NCBI RefSeq assembly: GCF_022965805.1
Contig: NC_133103.1
Coordinates: 26,136,445 to 26,200,444, forward strand
Length of the DNA stretch: 64,000 nucleotides
Direction: 5' to 3'
Source: Primulina eburnea
Taxonomy: Eukaryota > Streptophyta > Magnoliopsida > Lamiales > Gesneriaceae
Shown one piece after another: positions 56,151 through 64,000 of the stretch (position 1 is the stretch's first letter; every line of letters starts with the position of its first letter). The position numbers and the translations under genes are program-made. The notes beneath the pieces are model-generated. The model searched no databases. It was given only the letters and a program-made list of their open reading frames with translations, and was not told the DNA's origin.

Positions 56151-58543
56151 TTAAACATCTTGTCTCGCCTTTGTCCCAATGCTGCTCCCACAGCATAGTC
56201 GCTAGCATCGCACATGAGCTCAAAGGGCTCCTTCCAATCAGGTACTATCATGATGGGTGCTGAAATCATTGCTGCCTTGATTTTGTTAAATGCCTGCAAA
56301 CAGTCATCGTCAAAAATAAATGTAGAATCTTTCTCTAATAAATTACATAAAGGTCTAGTAATTTTAGAGAAATCTTTAATATAACGACGATAAAACCCGG
56401 CATGTCCCAAGAAGCTTCTTATTCCTTTCACATTCTTCGGCGGTGGAAGATTTTCAATTGCCACAACTTTGGCCCTGTCAACTTCTATTCCTTTAGCTGA
56501 AATTTTGTGGCCAAGCACAATACCTTCTGGAACCATGAAGTGACATTTTTCCCAATTCAGAACTAGATTCTTAGCCTGACATATCTGCAAAACAAGCATT
56601 AAATTTTGCAAACAATGATCAAAAGATGTACCAAATACAGAAATGTCATCCATAAAAACCTCCATTATTTCCTCAACCATGTCAGAAAATATGGCCATCA
56701 TACACCTCTGAAAAGTAGCAGGTGCATTGCATAGTCCAAATGACATTCTCCTGAAAGCAAATGTACCGTAAGGGCAAGTGAAGGTAGTCTTCTCCTGATC
56801 CTCCGGTGCTATGACAATCTGATTGTAACCTGAATAGCCATCTAGAAAGTAATAATAATGATAACCACCAACTCTATCAAGCATCTGGTCAATAAATGGA
56901 AATGGGAAGTGATCTTTCCTAGTAGCATCATTCAATTTCCTGTAGTCTATGCATACTCGCCAACCAGTCACTGGACGAGTTGAAATCAATTCATTGTTCT
57001 CATTTTTCACTACAGTTATTCCTCCCTTCTTAGGCACTACTTGTACTGGTGAAACCCATGAGCTATCAGATATAGCATAAATAACACCAGCATTTAACAA
57101 TTTTAATACCTCAGCCCTCACAACCTCTTTCATTGCAGGATTAAGCCTTCTCTGATGATCAACATAAGGTGAATATGACTCATGCATCAAAATTTTATGC
57201 ATACAAACAGTAGGGCTAATTCCCCTTATATCAGAAATTGTCCATCCTAGAGCAGATTTAAATTCTCTCAACACCCTCAACAATTTTTCTTTTTCAGTAC
57301 AAGTAAGAAAAGAAGAGATGATTACTGGATATGTCGAATTTTCACCTAAAAATGCATAACAGAGGTGACTTGGAAGTTCCTTCAATTCAGGGGATACTTT
57401 TGGTACCTCTATACTTGCATCTTCAAGTAGTTCTACATTATGCACATCAATCTTTTCTTTAGGCAATGTATCGAGAACAAGTAACTCCTCTTGCACGTCC
57501 CAATCATCTTCATCCAGTATAGACGCCGATTCCAACAAGCATCTCTCCAAAGAATCTTTCGTCAATCTACCTGCACCAACATGAGATATACATGAATCAA
57601 TTACATCAATACTATTACAAGTACTTACCTCATTTGGTTCTTTGATTGTGTTGTAGATGTTGAACATGACTTCTTCTCCACCTACTCTCAATGTAAGCTC
57701 ACCCTTGTGCACATCAATCAAAGCTTTTCCGGTGGCCAAGAATGGCCTTCCAAAGATAAGTGGAGTGTCCTGATCTTCTTCCATATCTAGAATGACAAAA
57801 TCAGCAGGAAATATAAATTTGTCTACCTTTACCAGAACATCTTCCACTATACCCCGTGGATATGTAAGTGATCTGTCAGCCAGCTGCAAGGTAATAGTGT
57901 TAGGCTTCACCTCGCCAAGCTCTAAAGTCCTGTAAATAAAAAAAGGCATTAAATTAATACTGGCACCTAAATCACATAAAGCTTTATTTATTCTAGAACC
58001 ACCAATAACACAAGGAATAGTAAAACTCCCTGGATCTTTGAGTTTCTGTGGTAGTTTCCTTTGAAGTATGGCGCTACACTCTTCTGTCAACTTCACTGTC
58101 TCAAACTCATGCAACTTCCTCTTCTTTGACATCACATCTTTGATGAACTTTGCATAGTTTGGCATTTGTTCTAACGCATCAGCAAATGGAATGTTGATGT
58201 GAATCTTCTTGAAAATTTCCAAAAATTTGGCAAATTGCTCATCCAATTTCTTCTTTTTGAACCTCTGCGGATATGGAAGAATTGGCTTGAATACCGGAGG
58301 TTGTTCAACTTCAACATCAACTTTGGATCCCTCAGTTTCAACTTCTTCAACAGTCATCTCTTTCTCATCCTTCTCGTTGGAATTTTTACCTCCAAGTTCT
58401 TTTCCACTTCTCAAAGTCACAGCTTTGCATTGCTCCTTTGGATTCACTTCAGTATTACTTGGGAACTGACCTTTATTTTGATCTTTCAATGCATTAGCTA
58501 ATTGACCAATTTGTGTCTCCAATGACTTCATTGTGGCTCCCAT
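56150..58543 (-). pseudogene. Athila protease and reverse transcriptase
   Basis: Frame from 58,543, directly after the gag stop. Lys/Glu-rich spacer (AVTLRSGKELGGKNSNEKDE), protease with ALCDLGASINLMPFFIYR (site DLGA) and LIFGRPFLATGKALID. RT: WVSPVQVVPKKGGITVV, WRVCIDYRKLNDATRKDHFP, FLDGYSGYNQIVIAPEDQEK, MSFGLCNAPATFQRCMM, catalytic EVFMDDISVFG, FLGHAGFYRRYIKDFSKI. The frame stays open for about 790 codons to the frameshift near 56,148. The MDDIS form of the catalytic box is usual for Athila. Confidence 0.9.
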
Positions 58544-58546
58544 ATT

Positions 58547-59755
58547 TCACATGTGAGTTTCCATGCCATCAAGACGAGATTCAGTCCTAGCCATTCTTTT
58601 ACTCGATTCTACAACAAATGTCCCAACTAATTCCTCAAGTGAAGGTTTTCCTTCTCCCTTTGATGCATTGAACCCCGGTGGAGGATTCAAAACATTCTTA
58701 TTATTAGCATATGAAAAATTCTCGTGATTTCTCAAACCCGGATGATAAGTGTTAGGGGGAGGGTTACTTCGATATCCTCCATAACCACCAAAATTCCTAT
58801 TGTTGATATAATGAGCCTCATCAGGAATATGTGGTTCCTCAGTGACAACAGATGCATTTTCAACCTCTGATGTACTAGCCTTGTTCATTGCTGCAATTTG
58901 AGTTGTTAAAGCTGAAACTTGAGCTGTGAGTGATGTAATAGGATCTATGGCATAAATCCCAGCTTGCTTCTTCACTCCTGATCTTTCAGTCGGCCACTGA
59001 TAACTGTTAATGGTCATCTGTTCAAGCAAATCATATGCTTGATCGGGTGATTTGGCAAATATTGTGCCACCAGCTGCTGCATCAACAGTGCCTCTTGTTT
59101 GTCCATTCAAACCAATGTAAAATAATTCAATCTGTACCCAATCTTCAAAACCATGGTTTGGACACCTTCTCAGCAACTCCTTATACCGTTCCCATGCCTC
59201 ATATAGTTGCTCAAAATCAGTCTGCCTAAAAGTACTTATCTCAATTTTCAACTGTGTAGACTTCGCAGGTGGGAAATATTTTGCAAGAAACTTAGTTGCT
59301 AAATCCTGCCAGGTAGTGATACTCCCCAAAGGAAGCGATTGGAGCAATCCTCTTGCTTGGTCCCTAAGAGAAAAAGGAAACAAACGCAATCGAATTATAT
59401 CATCAGAAACACCATTTATTTTTGCCGTGTCAGTAATTTCAAGGAATGTTCTGAGATGTAAATGAGGATTTGCAGTAGCGGCTCCCCCAAACTGATTCTG
59501 TTGAACCATGTTTATCAACGCAGGCTTGAGCTCAAAGTTGTTTGCATTAATCGTTCCTCGTGCTATACCAGAATAATGAGCATTCAATACCGGCCTAAAA
59601 TGATCTCGGATGGGTATTGCAGGGGGTGGATTTTCATTGTCTCTGTTTTCAGCCATTGCTAGAATCTCTTCTCTTCTTGCCTTTCTTAATCTTCTTGCGG
59701 TTCTTTCGATTTCAGGATCTAAGATAAGCAAGTCAGGATTTTGCGATCTTCGCAT
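58547..59755 (-). pseudogene. Athila gag
   Basis: ATG 59,755 (MRRSQNPDLLILDPEIERTA), then FELKPALINMVQQNQFGG, DIIRLRLFPFSLRDQARGLL, WQDLATKFLAKYFPPAKS, LYEAWERYKELLRRCPNHG and GTVDAAAGGTI: the retrotransposon gag domain. It ends in TGA at 58,547-58,549; the pol frame follows in phase three bases later. The family normally reads on, so this is probably a mutated Arg (CGA) codon rather than a programmed stop. The leader from the primer site to ATG is only about 120 bp. Confidence 0.88.
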
Positions 59756-59872
59756 GCACTGTCAAACAAAGACAATAAACAAATCAATGTTCAATGTAAT
59801 ACAATAAAAACAGCTCTAAATTAAAATCTAGACTAATTGGTAACAATACTAATATAAATTCAAATTTTACAC

Positions 59873-59890
59873 TCCCCGGCAACGGCGCCA
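59873..59890 (-). promoter_or_regulatory. Primer-binding site of the Athila-like element
   Basis: Minus TGGCGCCGTTGCCGGGGA six bases inside the 5' LTR; the classical Athila primer site (tRNA-Asp type). Confidence 0.9.
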
Positions 59891-60840
59891 AAAACTTGTT
59901 GCGTTTTTCTTTAATGCTCGCAAGTGCACGACGTCAAGTTATAGTAAAATGTAATTTCGAGTACAAGTGTCGATCCCACGAGGAATGTATTTCTAAATTT
60001 ATATTAATGCTTGTAATTAAAATAGTCTCGATTTTATTTAGTATATTCACTTAACAGAGTTGATTATACCAATGACTAGAATTGAAAATAAATTTAATTG
60101 TAGCAACAAACAGATTTGAACAATAGAATAAAAGATCTAGAGGTTTGACTTCACGCAACTATCCACCATGTGATATGTTTGTGTAGCTATATTATAATTG
60201 TCCTTCTTATTCATTAGCCAAGAATTCTATAATTATCTGCTCCCTCTCTCGAGTGCTAAGTAGATACTAATTATCTAACAAAGGATTGCAACGTCTCCGT
60301 CAACAATCGATAATTAAATAACAAAACAAGCACTAAATTCTTTTAATGGCTTCCATAGCAATATATGTCCTCTCGAATTATATAAATACCATCGATGTAT
60401 TTTTCCCTTTCTTGATTATAAATTTCCTTTTTCAAGTGATAATTTATAACATACAAATCATTCAAGATATGGCCAGTAAAACGAAAGCATTAAGATTGGA
60501 AAAACACAAATAAACAATAAAGACAACTTATATAGCATAAATCATGAATCTCAACACATGGTTTCTAGTTTTGTTCCATCATTCCTCTAGAATTAAGATT
60601 TAGTTCATAATAATGAAAATAAAACAACAACACATAAATCTTAAACAAGACATATCAAAATAAAAGTAAAAATAAAAAAAGAAAGAATTTAGAACAAAAG
60701 TTTTGGAGTGTATGAAGTTTTTGTCCAAAGATGTGCAAGAACTTGTTGAAGATGATGATTTTGATCTTCAACTCTTTTCTTTGTAGCCTCCACCCTTTTC
60801 CTAGCTTCTCTCCCTATACCCTAGATGATGAAAAAGAGAC

Positions 60841-60850
60841 CCTTTTATAG
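60841..60850 (-). promoter_or_regulatory. TATA box of the Athila 5' LTR
   Basis: CTATAAAAGG on the minus strand, kept in both LTRs. Confidence 0.7.
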
Positions 60851-60944
60851 TCTAGACAAGATATCCCACATAGTACACCATTTTCCCCTTCTTTTCTTCA
60901 AAGTCCACAAAGTTTCACAATTTCCGGAATGGTGTTTGTGCATG

Positions 60945-61085
60945 ACCGCGGGTGCGGTAATATAAGGACCGCGGGTGCGGTGCCCTTTTGACTAAAACTC
61001 CTCCTGCTCTTCTGGTGAGACCGCGGTTGCGGTCATGCCTCAGAGAACAGCGCGGGTGCGCTCTTGTGAACACCGCGGGTGCGGT
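60945..61085 (-). promoter_or_regulatory. GC-rich motif array in the Athila 5' LTR
   Basis: Exact ACCGCGGGTGCGGT (plus) at 60,945, 60,968 and 61,072, a one-base variant at 61,020 and a GCGCGGGTGCGC variant near 61,050. Two of the copies in the other LTR are merged into the one at 61,020. Confidence 0.75.
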
Positions 61086-61273
61086 GTTGCTTCGTGTATC
61101 TTTGTCCTTTGCACCTTCTAATTCATCACTATATCACTCAAAACTCTCATTTCTACTCTTCCAAACTACAATAACAAAAACAACAACATATCAAATAAAA
61201 CCTGCTCAAGAATCACAAAATTCCAATTTAAAAACAAGTAATAAAAGTACAATAAATTGCACTTATCAGTAAT

Positions 61274-61491
61274 CCTACATCATTCCCAATTAACAGGATA
61301 TCATCAACATAAAGTACCAGGAATGTCACTACACTCCCACTAACTTTCTTTTACACGCATGGTTCCTCAAGATTTTTAGCAAAACCAAATTCCTTGATAG
61401 TGCTATCAAATCTGAGGTTCCAACTCCTTGACGCCTGCTTGAGACCATATATTGATCTCTGAAGTTTTCATACCTTATGCTCACTTCCTAC
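61274..61491 (-). pseudogene. Angela-like RT fragment, right of the Athila insertion
   Basis: Minus-strand words in order are KVWKLQRSIYGLKQASRSWN and the catalytic LVLYVDDILLIGND. They lead into the RT portion at 49,198 once the Athila element is removed. The fragment is broken on its right by the Tork-like LTR at 61,492 and contains one stop. Confidence 0.85.
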
Positions 61492-61996
61492 TGATAATAC
61501 CTTCCCATCCGCCCCAAGCTTTCTTTTGTTATAGATTCTCGTTCACGATTCACACCACAATCAACTCGATCAAACGCAAACAAATCATTTAGTATTGCGA
61601 AAAAAGAAATGCACTTGAGGATTACGTGGTTTGGCTTGAATCGCCTACGTCCACGGGGGAACTCGCCAATCACTTTATTAATCAAATAAAAGAATCGAAA
61701 CTTACACTCACAAGAGAACAATAGTCAATAAATTGAATCACAATTGAAAGATTCTCTCCTCTCAAATATTCTCAATCTTCCTTATGCTATCCATGCATTC
61801 TCTCCTCTCCTGAGTTCCTTTCTTTTTTTATGTTGTGTCATTGTTGCTTCTTTTCTGGTCTATATAAGTCGACCAGCTGAATACATTTCCGAAGCTTGTT
61901 GCTAACTGATTTCGGTTATGGCCGTTAACCATCCTCAGCATTTCCTTGGTGTATTCCATCGGATACTGACCTTGGTAGTCATTACCCGATCCAACA
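61492..61996 (-). repeat. 3' LTR of the Tork-like element
   Basis: 505 bp, TGATAATACC...GATCCAACA, next to the minus-strand purine tract CAAGGTGGAGAT (61,997-62,008). A TATA box (minus ACTTATATAGACC) lies at 61,858-61,870. Confidence 0.8.
61858..61870 (-). promoter_or_regulatory. TATA box of the Tork-like LTR
   Basis: CTTATATAGAC on the minus strand within the LTR, about 130 bp from its start. Confidence 0.55.
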
Positions 61997-62012
61997 ATCT
62001 CCACCTTGACTC
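61997..62012 (-). promoter_or_regulatory. Polypurine tract of the Tork-like element
   Basis: Minus AGTCAAGGTGGAGAT ending at the LTR. Confidence 0.75.
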
Positions 62013-62044
62013 CAAGGTTGGCGGTTCTCCTTCCTGTTATTCGC

Positions 62045-63724
62045 TTAACTCCAAGCTACTGCCTTTATCAAGTTCATGCAATGCACGAACTTATTCTGTG
62101 GCAATGGTTTTGTCATCATATCTACTGGATTCTCCTTTGTATCAATTTTCTCTACTTGGACTTCTCCCTTTGATATAATATCCTTCACAAAATGCAGCTT
62201 TACGTCAATGTGCTTGAACCTTTCATGGTACACTTGGTGATTTGACAGATGTATCGCACTTTGATTATCACAATGCACCACAACCTTGTCTTGTTTCACA
62301 CCTAGCTCAGACACCATTCCTTTCAACCATAGTGTGTCCTTGATTCCTTCAGTCAGAGCTATGTGTTCAGACTCTCTCGTTGACAGTGCTACCACGGATT
62401 GAGAGTTAGCTTTCCAACTAACTGATGTACCATACATAGTGAAAGTGAAGCCTGAAATGGATTTTCTTGTGTCTATGTTTCCAGCGAAGTTTGAGTCTAC
62501 ATACCCAATAATGGGATTTTCCTGGTTACATATTTTCTTAAACATTAATCCAACGTCTGAAGCTCCCTTCAAGTATTTGAACACTCCCTTTAAAGCATGC
62601 CAGTGAGCTTCACCTGGAATGGCCATGTATCTTGACACCACACTCATGCTGTAGGACAGATCTGGTCTGCTACAAACCACTCTGTACATTATACTTCCAA
62701 CTCCACTGGCATCAGGGATGTGTGACATGTCTCTTAGTTGGTCTTCAATAGCAGGTGATTGTTTCTTGGACAGTTTCAGTGATTGATACAGAGGTATACC
62801 AACGGGTTTTGATTCATGCATGTTGAATCTTCGGAGGACTTTGTGGATGTATGAGTTTTGGCACAAGAATAGTTTGTTTTCCTTCCTGTCTCTTACAATT
62901 TCCATTCCTAAAATTTGTCTGGCTTCTCCTAGATGCTTCATGTCAAATTCTGAGCTCAGAAGTTGTTTAATAGCTTCCATGTAGATCTTGCTTGTGTTGG
63001 CAACAAGCATATCATCAACATACAATAGTAGATAAGTTTTAATCTCATTTTCTTGCTTGTAGATGTACACACAGTTGTCATAGCTACATCTTCTGAAGTT
63101 ATTGTTCAGCATGTATTCATCAAAACTTTTATACCATTGCCTTGGACTTTGCTTGAGTCCATAAAGAGATTTTGCAAGTAGGCACACCTTACCACTGCTT
63201 CCTTGGCTGACAAAACCTTCAGGTTGACTCATATAGATAGTTTTTTCTAGTTCCCCATGTAAGAAAGCAGTCTTGACATCAAGCTATTCATGTTCAAGGT
63301 TTAATTGGACTGTCAATGCTAGTATCAACCTGATGGATGAATGTTTATCTTCAGGGGAGAAGATTTCATTGAAGTCTACTCCTTGTTGTTGTGAGAAGCC
63401 TTTCACAACCAGGCATGCTTTGTATCTAGTCTTTTCTTCATTAGGAACGCCTTGTTTCACTTTATATATCCATTTGCATCCGACCACTCGTTGATTCTTG
63501 GTTCTGTCCACTAGCTTCCAGGTTTTGTTTGTGTACAAGGATGTCATTTCTTCATTCATGGACTTAATCCACTTCTGTCTTTCTTTCCCTGAAACAGCTT
63601 CTTTGTATGAGAATGGTTGATCATGTTCCAGCTGTTCTGCCAGAGCCAATGCATAGTAGATCATATCGGCCTGACCAAACTTGTCAGGTGATCTTATTTC
63701 CCTTATTTGTCTGTCTCTTGCCAA
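62045..63724 (-). pseudogene. Tork-like RT and RNase H (one in-frame stop)
   Basis: Almost intact. Upstream frame 63,724-63,284: SYKEAVSGKERQKWIKSMNE, WKLVDRTKNQRVVGCKWIYK, RYKACLVVKGFSQQQGVDF. An in-frame TAG (63,284-63,286) falls before LDVKTAFLHGELEK, where Gln is usual. The frame then runs open to 62,045: LYGLKQSPRQWYKSFDEYM, LLYVDDMLVANTS, FDMKHLGEARQILGMEIVRD. RNase H has YVDSNFAGNIDTRKSISGF, SVVALSTRESEHIALTEG, CDNQSAIHLSNHQVYHER and a C-terminal MTKPLPQNKF. The wording fits the Tork/Tnt1 group. Confidence 0.9.
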
Positions 63725-64000
63725 TTTTTAGGATGCCAGATCGTGGTCCGTTTGAGATGTTCAATCATTTTGTTCCAGGTTTTGGTCCTGATTTGTATCA
63801 TTTTCATTGGTTGTGATGTCTATTGGATGCTCCACCTCGACTTGTACTCCATCTGTTATCAGTTCATTCTGTCCAGTGCCGTTGGATCTCAGCTTGTATC
63901 CCATTTTGGACTCATCAAAGGTTATGTCTCTTGTATAGAAACACTTGGTATCTGTGCTCTCTAGATTCCATACTTTGTAACCTTTGACTCCTTCGGGGTA
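63725..64000 (-). pseudogene. Tork-like integrase C-terminal linker (partial)
   Basis: Minus-strand words such as GYKVWNLESTDTKCFYTRDI and TFDESKMGYKLRSNG are the segment after the copia integrase core. Acidic, Asn-rich linker with stops near 63,730-63,800. Continues beyond the window. Confidence 0.75.

Larger units (their letters stand above)
49204..61268 (-). mobile_element. Athila-like Ty3/gypsy element with extra ORF (full length)
   Basis: LTRs of 1,396 and 1,372 bp (49,204-50,599 and 59,897-61,268) run TGTTGCG...CTTATCA. The target duplication is perfect: gtaat (49,199-49,203 and 61,269-61,273). The primer site TGGCGCCGTTGCCGGGGA and the purine tract give minus orientation. Internal order is gag, protease, RT, RNase H, integrase, then an ORF in the env-like position. 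The interrupted Angela RT words join across it. By eye the LTRs differ at roughly 1% of sites plus a short deletion. Coding damage is slight: three in-frame stops and one frameshift. Confidence 0.92.
59897..61268 (-). repeat. 5' LTR of the Athila-like element
   Basis: 1,372 bp. TATA box at 60,841-60,850 (minus CTATAAAAGG). In element sense the GC-rich motif array lies 95-235 bp upstream of it. Compared with the 3' LTR it lacks about 24 bp between two neighbouring motif copies. Confidence 0.92.
61492..64000 (-). mobile_element. Tork-like copia element, 3' part (runs off window)
   Basis: 3' LTR (61,492-61,996), purine tract, RNase H, RT and integrase-RT linker on the minus strand. The rest, including the 5' LTR, is beyond 64,000. 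It is inserted into the Angela-like RT. The five bases cctac at 61,487-61,491 are the candidate target duplication. Confidence 0.85.

Noticed and set aside
58547..58549. Programmed gag-pol stop read-through in the Athila-like element
   Set aside because: A single CGA-to-TGA change explains it, and other stops in the element show the same pattern; no read-through context was identified.

Overview
This is nuclear DNA of a flowering plant (a eudicot, most likely Lamiales). It is a TE graveyard: by my coordinates about 90% of the 64 kb is LTR retrotransposon sequence, often nested, with AT-rich host DNA between. There are no operons, Shine-Dalgarno sites, rRNA or tRNA genes. A Gesneriaceae-like source (Dorcoceras/Primulina type) is inferred only from memory: the degenerate 'hypothetical protein' at 16,967-32,856 resembles a repetitive predicted-protein family I associate with that group.

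Layout. 1-868: partial LTR of a Sirevirus-like family. 1,309-5,476: non-autonomous Ty3/gypsy element (minus) with an 83-bp tandem array, TSD taatt. 6,358-13,993: complete but frameshifted Ty1/copia element (minus), TSD aatct. 13,994-15,883: host DNA with a small gene (14,611-14,850, minus). 15,884-35,566: 5'-truncated Sirevirus-like copia element (minus), split by a solo LTR (19,020-20,461, TSD atcac) and by a Tekay-related solo LTR (20,680-32,341, TSD aactc). The latter contains a full chromovirus (21,498-31,261, plus, TSD taaca), itself cut by another solo LTR (26,138-27,677, TSD atttg). 35,567-38,689: host DNA with a TRIM element and a decayed paralogue of the small gene. 38,690-44,120: second Sirevirus-like copy (minus). 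44,121-49,203 and 61,274-61,491: Angela-like copia sequence, interrupted by a complete Athila-like element (49,204-61,268, minus, TSD gtaat) and by a Tork-like copia element (61,492 to the window end, minus).

How the parts work. Each autonomous family carries gag, protease, RT/RNase H and integrase for copy-and-paste transposition, but every copy here has stops or frameshifts. Two families also carry cargo 3' of pol. The Athila-like element has a plant-transposon-domain ORF with a single stop. Both Sirevirus-like copies carry a head-to-head gene pair: a sense ORF in the env-like position and an antisense ORF with an exact TATAAATA box. That pair is my best candidate for an undescribed system.

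The other strong signal is a GC-rich motif (core GCACCCGCGGT in element sense). It is arrayed just upstream of the TATA boxes of two unrelated gypsy lineages, and again upstream of the Athila cargo ORF.
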